Of a stretch of DNA of 64,000 nt, positions 33,193 through 43,770 are shown piece by piece; position 1 is the stretch's first letter; every line of letters starts with the position of its first letter. The stretch is from NCBI GenBank assembly GCA_963576565.1, contig OY755042.1:112025314-112089313 (forward strand), in the 5' to 3' direction. Both the position numbers and the translations under genes were made by a program. Below the pieces are notes generated by a model that saw only the letters and a list, made by a program, of their open reading frames with translations, was not told where the DNA came from and searched no databases. Origin of the DNA: Aspidapion aeneum. Lineage: Eukaryota > Arthropoda > Insecta > Coleoptera > Brentidae.

Positions 33193-35211
33193 ACTCGCGG
33201 CTACAGACTAAAATGCACTCTGGCTCCTTCGATTTCGCGGGTTAATTTGAACGTATATTTTTAAAATTCGTAGTAGTTCGGGTCCTAAGAGGGAAATTTT
33301 GAGGTTTGTCTGCATTTTTCCGTACCGTAATAAAATTTGGCACAGAGGTAGTAGACACCTAGAGATGCCATTTTAGAAGAGGTGCTCCGATGGAACCCAG
33401 TGCAGGGCCCAGATACAGGGGCGTACTTGAGGTGGGCAAGAAAAAATTTATAAATTAAATATGAAACTCATTTCGCGTACAGTTTTTTGTTTGTTTCACC
33501 TTATAGCTTGTAAATCCAAAAAATTTACCAAAAGTAAAGTTTTGAAAACGGTTTTTTTCAGGGGAGGGAGCAAAAGGAACGAGTCACGTCAAAAACGTCA
33601 AACTGTTCACATGATATATCAAAAACTGACACCTGAAATGTACCTGTTCTGAGATCTACGTGAGAGAATATTAAAAACACCTAATCAAACCTAACTTAAT
33701 AAAATTTGATAAACTAAGTAAAAATGAAGTTTCTGGAATTTTTGAATTATAATGTACAGGGTGTTAAGAGTTAAGTCGCCACTATTACTTACTTCCTTAA
33801 TATTAGAGCTACAGGGTCGGTTAAATAGACAAAGTTGTGGTATTTTTTTTCTCTGATTACGATGGTGATGAACGAAAAGAAAATCAAATGACGAGTAGGT
33901 GAGTTATTAGTGTTGTACTATATTCGTACCAAGTATCATTACGGTACCCAAAAATGCAGACAAAAGTGGCTTAGGCTCCGAACTATAGGAATCCAGGCTA
34001 AATCTTTTTGAGGTTTAGGATTTATGAAAAATTTGGTACTATATATATAAATCACATTTATAATGAAGATTCGATATTAAACAAAAATAAACAAAATGTG
34101 AAATGTTTAAGCTATTAGCTGAACTCAAAAACAGATTTTGGGAAACACAAAAATAACAAGTGGGCAGATGCAAAAATAAATTATTCTTCTAAGTATTTAC
34201 TCTATTAGGTTTTTATTATTTTTAGGAATCAAGAATGTAACAATTGATTTGCTATTACAATTGTCTCTTCTGGCTTAGGCTCAACTCCAGACTAAATTAC
34301 CTTTCGTTTGATACCACACAAGCCATGTTTTAAATTAAACTCTATTTTTTGAAATCTACCCCCACCCTTTTTTTTGCCTAAAATTTATTTTGTTTAACTC
34401 CAGACTCAATTACCTTTCGTTTGACGTTACTCTATTAGGTTTTTATTATTTTTAGGAATCAAGAATGTAACAATTGATTTGCTATTACAATTGTCTCTTC
34501 TGGCTTAGGCTCAACTCCAGACTAAATTACCTTTCGTTTGATACCACACAAGCCATGTTTTAAATTAAACTCTATTTTTTGAAGTCTACCCCCACCCTTT
34601 TATTTGACTTGTGTTTGGTGGATTTTGTTCATTTTCAAATGGGACCATCTCGACCCAAGACCCAGCCTATGTACCAAATATCATTGAAATCGGGCAAGCA
34701 GTTTTTGAGTTATGCGCGTTGGTCCTTACAGACAGACAGACGGACAGACAGACGGCGCAACAAAAAAGTTTCAAAATCATCTGAAACGCAAAGATATAGC
34801 AACTTTTTTTTTTCTCGAAAAAATTAGGATCACCATAGCTCACACTACTATAGTATGGTATATGTGTGATAATAATAAATAATAAAAAGCATCAGGGTCA
34901 AAAATTTACCTGGATGAAATTTTTTTAAATGAACTCTTAAATTAGACTTGGAAGAAAAACTGATCTCTTGAGTGCACTCGGTACATTCCATATTTTTAGG
35001 TCGATGTATTTTTATATGAATTGAAACAATAACACAAAATAAATTTGACCGAACTAACTACACGACAAATATAAAACACGGACTAATTTTTAAAACTGGA
35101 AGGGACTTCAAACTTTAAACAGTCCCAGGCTATTTGAACAAAAACAAAACAATTAAAACATAACCTCGAAATCGAAGGAGCCAGAGTGCATTTTAGTCTG
35201 TAGCCGCGAGT
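33193..35211. mobile_element. 2.0-kb element with 46-bp inverted repeats and 9-10 bp target duplication
   Basis: ACTCGCGGCTACAGACTAAA.. at the left and its exact inverse ..TTTAGTCTGTAGCCGCGAGT at the right match for 46 bp. CACAAGGTGA (33183-33192) and CAGAAGGTGA (35212-35221) flank it, matching 9 of 10. The intact relative at 21850 has a single CACCTTCTGTG there, confirming the join. That duplication length is typical of Mutator-like elements. I see no transposase. A family T copy lies inside. Confidence 0.7.
34199..34871 (-). repeat. Repeat family T, copy 2, with a 230-bp tandem duplication
   Basis: Reverse orientation: ends with TAGCTCACACTACTATAG at about 34840. TTACCTTTCGTTTGATACCA and CTACCCCCACCC mark the inner units. 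The segment starting TCTATTAGGTTTTTATTATT at 34201 recurs at 34431 almost unchanged, so one unit plus flank was duplicated. Confidence 0.65.
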
Positions 35212-35653
35212 CAGAAGGTGACTCTTCTGTGACTTAGACCTGGAAGTACTGGAACAGGTACATCGGTGTTCTTTTGTGAGGTACAGATCAAAATAGACCC
35301 ATACCTAGACTTACACATTTCCACCTTGAAGCGAAAGAAGCCTCGAAGTTTGTATTGATTTAATATTTAATTTATTTTACATACGTATCCCCACATTCCG
35401 TATAAATCCGGTCAAGTACTGACTGAGGTACCATCTATGTAAGTATGAGTGTATGTCCCTTGGACAATGTGTGCAGTGTGGGTAGTGACCAATATATGAC
35501 GTTTTTCAGACGTCAAAAACTACACTACGAAAAAACGTCAAGTAACTGACGCCTTAAAGACAACATTTTTTGGTAGATGACCTGCTGGTCATCCAAATGA
35601 CCACTTTTCGACAAAAAAAACACATCATTTGATGACCCCTTGCTACCTGGGTA

Positions 35654-36800
35654 TGTACTGCACTGACGTTTTGACTTTCGGTTAGGTAAAGATTAGGGTT
35701 AAGTTTTAGTAACGACAAGTTCCGATATGGAAAATATAAAAAAGAGCCCTCGTAGAAAAGGGACCTTTCTTCTTCCAGAGTTTCTGTTAGGAAGAATAAT
35801 TTCATTTTGATCAATTTAGTTATAAAACGCCCCGTTTCACAATAAATATAAGTTGTGCTTTCTCTGACTTCTTGTAAGGTTTGTTTTAGTAGTTATATTA
35901 CCCAAAGCTGCGAAAGGAGGTCAAGCTGAGAATCAGTCGGCATTACTTTGGAGTCGAATTACTTTGAACTTGGCAGTGATGTTTCCTGAACTTGACTTCA
36001 ATTTCGACCAAGCGAGCTGCACGTTAATAATAATTTAAATAATTGTGGAGAAATGTTAAAATAAATAAATTTGCATAGTTATAAAAATGCGAGGAAATAC
36101 AAATTCTTGTTGTAAGAATGCTGAAACTTGTATTTAAATGATGCTTGACTTAGATCACAGAAATCTAAACATTTTGTAAAAAAAAGTTTAATATTTGGTA
36201 AAACTTTGACACCAGTATTTACTAAGATGGTTTAGGGTTTAAGTTTAAAGTTTAGGTAGGTTTAACTTTTAGTTTATCTTCTGTGAAAAGTTTTAACTGA
36301 ATTTCTTTCAAACTTAATAAAAGTTATTGGAATATTGGACTAATTATAACTACATAGGTTATATCGCAATGGATAAAACCGGTTTAAATAAGAATTTGCA
36401 AGGATTTCGTAAAAAAATGGAAAAAACAGAAAAGAAATGGTTTAAACTATAGGTTTAAGTTTGTAGGGAACAAAGTTTAAGTGAAAATGCAGCGATATTT
36501 AAGTGAATTACTTACATTTTTCAATTTACATATTACTTCCCAAACTTGACATTGTCGGAAAATGTGTTCTAATTTCGTAATTTTTATTATATAACTTGCA
36601 CAAACAAAGCGAAACTGAAAAATAAATTTTTAAATTTATTAAAATGACGTAAAAGTGACTTGACTGACACTTGCTGGACTAAGTACTGGGATTGTCATCT
36701 GCTGTCATCTCAGTGCACGTACATATTAAATATATCTGTATGGCTAGAGCGTATTAAAACCATTAATGGAAAATGACTGCTACAATAAATAAATAAATAA
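35654..36800. other. No feature recognised
   Basis: AT-rich, with repeated TTTAAGTTTA/AGTTTAGG-like motifs at 36215-36490 and an (AAAT)n run at 36783-36806. No open frame with a motif. Confidence 0.35.
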
Positions 36801-36808
36801 ATAAAAAC

Positions 36809-37028
36809 CGAGGGGTCATCGGCACCCTAAAATTTTGTACAGCGTCCAACAGGACTTGGGTCCTGTCGTGTACTGTTGGGTCCTGTTGAGTACTGTTGGG
36901 TACTGTCGTGTACTGTCGAGTACTGTTGGGTCCTGTTGAGTACTGTTGGGTACTGTCGTGTACTGTCGAGTACTGTCGGGTCCTGCTGTGAAATTTGTAC
37001 AGTACTATTGAAAGCTGATGACCCCTCG
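36809..37028. mobile_element. hAT-type MITE carrying a minisatellite
   Basis: Perfect 8-bp duplication ATAAAAAC (36801-36808, 37029-37036). Ends CGAGGGGTCATCGGC and ..GCTGATGACCCCTCG are inverted. The middle (36855-36990) is built of 10-bp steps such as GGGTCCTGTT GAGTACTGTT GGGTACTGTC, with a 50-bp higher-order unit repeated twice. Confidence 0.85.
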
Positions 37029-37037
37029 ATAAAAACA

Positions 37038-38379
37038 TTTTTTATTATATTAATTTAAAGATTATTTGCAAATAAACAAATCGCGTGTGAGTTTATTTGG
37101 ATTTTAATCTGAAGATCGTTTTTTTTACTTTCCTCGTCAAGGCAAATATCGTTTAAGCTACATGCTAAAATATAAAAGAGATATGAGAATTTAGTACTAA
37201 ACGGTTTATCCAGCCTTGTGTACATTGCCCTAAAAAACTCGCTCTAATAGTTAATTGAAGCTAAAAATCGTATAAAATTTTGTCATATCGTTCCTAAATA
37301 TGATCAAATTTTACATTTTTAACAAATAAATTAACAAAAACGTGATTGTTTTCAAGTTACAATGAGATAAACCACCCCCCGGAGGTAGTTTAAAATTTAG
37401 GACGATTTTTAGTCGGAATCCCATGACCTAGGGGTTTAAAGTGACGTAGTAGCCTAAATTAGACAGTTGTAAAAAAATCAGTTTTCCATGTTTTCTTCTT
37501 TTTTCCGGTCTCTATGGTCCATTTCAAGACCAAATCGTCTTAAATTTCAATTTTTAGGACATTTTATCGTCCATACAGGTAAAAATACCAAATCAATTGC
37601 GGCCTGTTTCGGCAAAAAATCAATTTTTCCAAACCAATGCACATTTAAATTTTAAACCTGAACCCTAAACTTAAACCAAAACCTAGACTAAAACTGTTGT
37701 GAAAGTTGAAAATGTGGTAATTAATTTTTTTTTTATTAATTAATTTTTATTTAATTTTTTATCATTTTGGAAATATTTTTAGAATTTTAAAAATAAAAAT
37801 AATTAAAATTTTGAACATTGTAAGTTTTTTTTAAGACTTTTAAAACGTATGATATTTTTAGAATTTTAAAAATTATCAAAATAACTGGTCCGCTTAGTTT
37901 CGGGGTTATAACTGAGCGTCATTATAGAAAAAAGATATGTCGTAATATCCGATATCGTTATAAGCGATATTCACTACCACCATCGAAAAAACTAAAATTA
38001 GTTAATAAAAGAATATTTGTCGTAAATTTTGTGTAAATTTGACGTAAAATAAAAATATTTACAAGTTTACGACAACTAAGACATTGTGTCATGCTAGAGG
38101 CTAAACGGCTGAACCGATTTTGACAAAAAAGGTGTCGTTAAATTGCTATTGATCCCGAAGGTGCTATAGGCTAAATTTTTTTAAACAGGAATCAACATGG
38201 CGTTCTTCAGACGCCATTTTGTCACATGATGTAGGCTTTAAAGCATACAAATTATCTAAATTTCAGGCAATTTTATTAAAATTCCTTTGATTACCCATTG
38301 CAAATGTCCTCTAATTTGCTGTAGTTACTTTGTAGTCCTCCCTGCTCCCCCCATCCCCTTCTTGTCATTCCCCCCAACC
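37038..38379. other. No feature recognised
   Basis: AT-rich. Short repeats of ATTTTTAGAATTTTAAAAAT at 37790 and 37855. No motif-bearing frame. Confidence 0.35.
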
Positions 38380-38930
38380 ATATTCGCATAATTTTATCAA
38401 ATATGGAGCAATTTCAAAAATTATTTCTGCATACGCTTTCAGATTTTTTTCCAACACCATTTTACTAGTTCCCCCCCTCTCCCTCTCTCCTTTCCGCCAT
38501 CTATATTACTAATAATAATAACCTTTTCAAATATCCCAAATCCACTTTCACAAATATAAAGCGATTTCAAAAATTCTTTCTGCACATGCTTGAAGATTTT
38601 TTTTCAACATCATTCTACTAGTTTCCCCCTCCCTCTCTTCTCCCCTCTCTCCTTATTAGTAATAGTTGTAGCTATACCTTTCACAAATATAGAGCGATTT
38701 CAAAAATTATTTCTGCACACGCTTTAAGACTTTTTTTCCAACATCATTTTACTGGTTTTCCCCTTCTTCTCCCTCTCTTCTCCCCACCCTCATTATTAGT
38801 AATAGTTGTAGCTATACCTTTCACAAATATAGAGCGATTTCAAAAATTCTTTCGCCACACGCTTTAAGATTTTTTCGACACCATTTTACTAGTTCCCTCC
38901 TCCCTCTCTCCTTCTGCACCTTCACTCAAT
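38380..38930. repeat. C/T-rich tandem array, four units of about 130-155 bp
   Basis: Each unit has AGAGCGATTTCAAAAATT or AGCAATTTCAAAAATT (about 38404, 38560, 38690, 38825), then TTCTGCACACGCTTTAAGA, CATTTTACTAGTT, and a pyrimidine block CCCTCTCTCC. Units two to four also share TAGTAATAGTTGTAGCTATA. Spacing varies. Confidence 0.65.
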
Positions 38931-39262
38931 GGAAGGTAACACTGTTCGCATCCGTAGAAAATAAACACGTACTTTTTGGGTTAAGCTAAATGAATTGTAA
39001 ATGCATAGTGCTTTCTATAAGGCTGAACAAGAATTAAACCTAAAAGTTGGAAATCAAAAAAAAACACCCAACTGCTAAATTTACTTGTAACTACTAGTCG
39101 CAGTTGGGTACAAAATTACCCAATAACTTGATTCATGAAAATACAAAACTGTATAATTTCGTAAGTGCGGTTTGAGCCTCAAAAATAAAAGTTGAAGTAT
39201 GTCGGACATTATAGGTGTACCTATGTACCCATCTGCGACTAGTAGTTACAAATAGATTTAGC
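38931..39262. other. No feature recognised
   Basis: Holds AACTACTAGTCGCAGTTGGG (39090) and its approximate inverse ATCTGCGACTAGTAGTTACA (39230), arms of a small inverted repeat ending next to the hAT insertion. Confidence 0.4.
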
Positions 39263-40092
39263 CAGGGTTGGATGGGCTCAAACAAACCGGCCCTGACAAT
39301 TTTTTGTTATTCGGCCCTCGCTTCGGCACAAAAATTTTACGGCAAAGAAAACGAAGCCATAATATTGTTTTATTTTTGTTTTTGATATTATGGAGGTTTT
39401 GTTATTAAATAACATGCTAATTTTAAAAGATGTAATTTGCATTTTGAGAAAAAAACTTCATATAAACATATGTATGTATGTCCTAAACATCCTAACACAA
39501 ATAGCAGTAACTGTAGAACTGCCTTATAAAAACTTGGATGTCGTTTTTTCCCAACCACACTTTCGTCACTTGCGTCCTTTTAACTACCGGGGGCAGAGCA
39601 GGTATGCTAATTTTTCATATGGTAACGACTTTTTTAATAATGAACTTGATGCTGCACTTTAATCTATGATCTCCTTAATCTGAATTGTACCCAATACCGA
39701 TTTTTCAATCGGTTAATCGATTTCTTAGATTTTTAATGTATTTTAGCACCAAAAATGATCTTTCGCAACTAAGATATGAGATATTGGCAAGGCCGTACCG
39801 GGGATCAATTCCCACCAAAATAGTCATCAAAGTGTGTTTGTTAAAAGAGATTTGACAACAGCAACACAAATAAGAAAAAAATTGGACAATATAATTTTTA
39901 AATTTTTTTCTTCTAGATATTGGTATAGAAAAAGATATTAATAAGTTAGTGCCATTATCACATTATCTCCTTGATACATTATACTTATTTTAATATAAAA
40001 GTAACTGTAACAAACAAACGAGTAACGCAGGTCTAAATTGTACCGGCCCACCGGGCATTTGCCCGGTTGCACGCCTGTCCCATCCAACCCTG
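39263..40092. mobile_element. hAT element with perfect target duplication, CAGGGTTGGATGGG ends
   Basis: GATTTAGC flanks both sides (39255-39262, 40093-40100). Ends CAGGGTTGGATGGG and ..CCCATCCAACCCTG are inverted. GGCCC/GGGCC motifs sit just inside. At 39490-39560 a plus frame LNILTQIAVTVELPYKNL faintly recalls the P-V-T-x-A-x-x-E-R block of hAT C-termini, but it is too decayed to call. Confidence 0.85.
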
Positions 40093-40100
40093 GATTTAGC

Positions 40101-40702
40101 AGGTGTTTTTTTTATAAATTTTTTTAAAATTAATATGATTAGTTCTTTTGGCGCTTTTGCAATATCTTACAATTATAATTTTAATACCTATCTACTTTAT
40201 TTGTTTGTTTATGCCGAAGATGATATCTTACAAACACAACTTTTTCTGGGTATTACGCCACTAGTAAGGAAAAATTATATTAAAAAATTATAAAAAACCA
40301 CTGCGTTTCTCCTAGAAAAATAAAAATCACTAATTTGTCAGTGGCTTTCTATAAAAATAAATAGTTGCCTAGTAAAACCTAAACCACTTATCTTTTAATT
40401 GAATTGGAATACGCTACGTTTCGATTGCCAATCTACAATCGTTTTCAAGATTTTATTTAGAAGATGATATCCGCTTAACGATTTCCAAAAAGAAAAATCA
40501 TTGGCAAGTTTCCGTTTATAATATGATCCATTATACCTAGAATCCTTTTGACTTAATTTTATTTATTGTGGTTAGGTATCATGTTTATTAAATTTTAATA
40601 ATAGAAGAATAGGAGATTATTAAATCTCGAAAGTACATTTACGTCTTCCTTCTGCAAGCACGGATCTGAGCACAAATCTAGAAGGGGGGGCATAATTGTT
40701 GT
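40101..40702. other. No feature recognised
   Basis: AT-rich. CTACGTTTCGATTGCCAATC near 40414 resembles sequences next to retroelement ends, unsupported otherwise. Confidence 0.3.
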
Positions 40703-41015
40703 CAGTGGCGGATCCAGGATTTCCAGGGGGGAAGGGGCCAAAGGAAGCAAAAACCAAAATATTTCTTGCTTTGCGTGCGTTCTAAATAATTTTTAGGGCT
40801 GAAATTTAAATTCACAGGTGAAGAGATGCGCCGCAGGCGAAAATGTTTGAAATACTCAATATTTTTTATAAAAAAAATTAAAAAAGTGTTGTTGCGGTTA
40901 AATTTTGTTTAAGCTTGCGGTTGATGCCTTGGCGTTTCTTCCCTTCCCCAAAAAACGTTTGTCAGGAAGGGGGGGGTGCCCGGGCCCCTCTGGCCCCTGC
41001 CTGGATCTGCCACTT
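40703..41015. mobile_element. hAT-type MITE, CAGTGGCGGATCCAG ends
   Basis: Ends CAGTGGCGGATCCAG and ..CTGGATCTGCCACTT are inverted. Flanks ATTGTTGT and ATTGCTGT match at 7 of 8. It is related at its ends to the MITE at 12426. G-rich and C-rich blocks lie inside each end. Confidence 0.75.
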
Positions 41016-41298
41016 ATTGCTGTCCGTAATTATTGTCGACGAAAAAATATTTGTGCATTAATTTTTTTTCTAGAGGGGGTTAAAGTTTTTGCAAAGTTAG
41101 TTGAACAAAGGTTAAAGCCGACCATCGGCATATCCTTTAAAGAAAGTGACATGGGCGGCGGTAGATATACTCATGAAAACTAGTTCATTTAATTATGGCG
41201 TAAACTAAAGAAATAAAAATAGATAATAAAACTTTCTATTCCTACACCTACAGACACGACACTGATTTATTTTCTAACTCTGCATACTGCCGACTAAA
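41016..41298. other. No feature recognised
   Basis: The short plus frame ending at 41183 continues out of the MITE and has no motif. Confidence 0.35.
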
Positions 41299-42371
41299 GG
41301 GGTCCCGAAACGAACACCTGAAAGCAGTTAAAAGCGTATCACAAAAAAATCTGCCAATCAGGTGCCGTCTACCCTTTGTGCTCGGACCGCCAAGAGCCGC
41401 GCCTTTTCTCTGTCGGTAGGGTTGAAATTGTGCCGTCTATCCACCTGTGCTGGGTCGGTCAAAAAACAAGTACTTTGTGCTCGGACCGCCAAGAGCCGCG
41501 CGTTTTCTCTGTCGGTAGGGTTGAAATTGTGCCGTCTATCCACCTGTACTGGGTCGGTCAGAAAACAAGTACTTTGTGCTCGGGCCGCCAAAAGCCGCGC
41601 CTTTTCTCTGTCGGTAGGGTTGAAATTAAACCAGGAAGATTTTATATGAATTTGGATAACTTTTGAAGGGCAGATTGAAGCAAAATTTCATGAAGTATTA
41701 GGAGCATTTCAGGTGACTTTGCAAAAACTATAATTATCCGTTCAGCCCTATATTTACTAACTAAAAGTGCATATATTTTTTAGGGGTGGTCATTACCACG
41801 TTACCCCCTCAAATCCGCGCTTGCGCTCCACCATATTGCAACTTGATGCTTTTGTTGACAAACTGTTTCAAAGCCATTTTGGTCTTATGGGATTTCCTAC
41901 CCTAAAATTCGCTAAATAACGTTTTTCCGAATCTTAACTTGGCTGGTATTATTCGCATTTCTATTTATTGCTCCACTATACCGCAACTCAGCGCCGGTTT
42001 AAGAGCCTACCAGGCCCTAGGCACTAGTGGTAAGACGGGCCCCTTCCCTCTTTACAAAGCCGCTCAAAAAAAGATACAGCGAGACAACTTGTGTCTTTTA
42101 TATTTTTTTATCAAAACTTTTTTTCACTTAATAATTTTGAACTTTCACATGTCAGGACCAAAAATCTTTTAATGTTCACAGGAAAAATTATTACACAGCC
42201 TCACAGAAAAAAAATAGGTAATGTCGGTCGAGACAGACCTTAATATTCCTATGTATTTTTTCCTAAGGAAAGATATCTAAATTTTCTCCAGTGAGACAAA
42301 GACTTTTTTAAACCCGGATCAATTTGATTTATTTTTTTGTAGAATTCGGTTATAAAAAAATTTAGATAAAG
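41299..42371. repeat. 1073-bp tandem duplication, copy 1
   Basis: The following 1073 bp (42372-43444) repeat it base for base, except one A/G difference seen at 41462 or its neighbour against 42535 and the length of a G run at the junction. It contains a 99-bp minisatellite, part of a satellite monomer and the first 383 bp of a hAT element, cut off at 42371. Confidence 0.9.
41371..41630. repeat. 99-bp tandem repeat, about 2.7 units
   Basis: TTTGTGCTCGGACCGCCAAG begins units at about 41375, 41474 and 41573 (third as CGGGCCGCCAAAAGC). Units contain TTTTCTCTGTCGGTAGGGTT and CCACCTGTGCTGGGTCGG. Because 99 is a multiple of three, frames stay open through all units on both strands; those frames are consequences of the repeat, not genes. 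Confidence 0.85.
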
Positions 42372-43444
42372 GGGGTCCCGAAACGAACACCTGAAAGCAG
42401 TTAAAAGCGTATCACAAAAAAATCTGCCAATCAGGTGCCGTCTACCCTTTGTGCTCGGACCGCCAAGAGCCGCGCCTTTTCTCTGTCGGTAGGGTTGAAA
42501 TTGTGCCGTCTATCCACCTGTGCTGGGTCGGTCAGAAAACAAGTACTTTGTGCTCGGACCGCCAAGAGCCGCGCGTTTTCTCTGTCGGTAGGGTTGAAAT
42601 TGTGCCGTCTATCCACCTGTACTGGGTCGGTCAGAAAACAAGTACTTTGTGCTCGGGCCGCCAAAAGCCGCGCCTTTTCTCTGTCGGTAGGGTTGAAATT
42701 AAACCAGGAAGATTTTATATGAATTTGGATAACTTTTGAAGGGCAGATTGAAGCAAAATTTCATGAAGTATTAGGAGCATTTCAGGTGACTTTGCAAAAA
42801 CTATAATTATCCGTTCAGCCCTATATTTACTAACTAAAAGTGCATATATTTTTTAGGGGTGGTCATTACCACGTTACCCCCTCAAATCCGCGCTTGCGCT
42901 CCACCATATTGCAACTTGATGCTTTTGTTGACAAACTGTTTCAAAGCCATTTTGGTCTTATGGGATTTCCTACCCTAAAATTCGCTAAATAACGTTTTTC
43001 CGAATCTTAACTTGGCTGGTATTATTCGCATTTCTATTTATTGCTCCACTATACCGCAACTCAGCGCCGGTTTAAGAGCCTACCAGGCCCTAGGCACTAG
43101 TGGTAAGACGGGCCCCTTCCCTCTTTACAAAGCCGCTCAAAAAAAGATACAGCGAGACAACTTGTGTCTTTTATATTTTTTTATCAAAACTTTTTTTCAC
43201 TTAATAATTTTGAACTTTCACATGTCAGGACCAAAAATCTTTTAATGTTCACAGGAAAAATTATTACACAGCCTCACAGAAAAAAAATAGGTAATGTCGG
43301 TCGAGACAGACCTTAATATTCCTATGTATTTTTTCCTAAGGAAAGATATCTAAATTTTCTCCAGTGAGACAAAGACTTTTTTAAACCCGGATCAATTTGA
43401 TTTATTTTTTTGTAGAATTCGGTTATAAAAAAATTTAGATAAAG
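42372..43444. repeat. 1073-bp tandem duplication, copy 2
   Basis: Carries the same 99-bp repeat (42444-42703). At its right side the hAT element continues past the duplicated part to its true end at 43770, so this copy holds the original arrangement. Confidence 0.9.
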
Positions 43445-43770
43445 AAAATTTGCTATATTAAATAAGTGTTATCCCCGAAAATTTAAACCAAAAGCAACTG
43501 AAATCCAAACATTTTTGAAAATTACAAAGGTAATTAAAAAATTGTAAGAAATTGGGGGGCCCTCTTTTTAGAAAATTATTAAATACCTAGATTTAAAGAG
43601 TTGTTTTTTCAGAAAAAAACCAGTAATAAAAAAAATCTTTTTTTTATTTAGTTCTTGCACCACAATAAACTTAAAGGCAAATTAAGTTTTTGGACCAGGG
43701 CCCTGCGGGCCCCTTGAAGCTCCGGGCCCTAGGCAAGTGCCTAGAGTGCCTATAGGATAAGCCGGAGCTG
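43062..43770. mobile_element. hAT-type element, 709 bp, CAGCGCCGG ends
   Basis: CCGCAACT is duplicated at 43054-43061 and 43771-43778. Ends CAGCGCCGGTTTAAGAG and ..CTTATCCGG-type CCGGAGCTG are inverted, with GGGCCCTAGGCA-like palindromes inside each end. Non-coding. The target was a satellite monomer: CCGCAACT is the start of CCGCAACTTGGTG. 41989-42371 is its left part, doubled by the tandem duplication. Confidence 0.85.

Larger units (their letters stand above)
32906..35651. mobile_element. CCCAGGTAGCAAG element, second copy, reverse orientation, split
   Basis: Ends CCCAGGTAGCAAG and CTTGCTACCTGGG with TA outside (32904-32905, 35652-35653). Its left part 32906-33192 is the reverse complement of 21830-22143, and its right part 35222-35651 is the reverse complement of 20371-20757 and beyond. 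This second copy is split by 33193-35211. Confidence 0.8.

Noticed and set aside
36763..37058. Frames rich in STQQYST or VEYCWVL
   Set aside because: Products of the 10-bp-step minisatellite in the MITE.
39389..39662. Plus frame of 90 codons in a hAT element
   Set aside because: Only a faint resemblance to the hAT C-terminal block; too decayed to call a transposase.
41358..42739. Six overlapping frames of 77-96 codons
   Set aside because: They follow from a 99-bp repeat whose length is a multiple of three. No start context, no domain.
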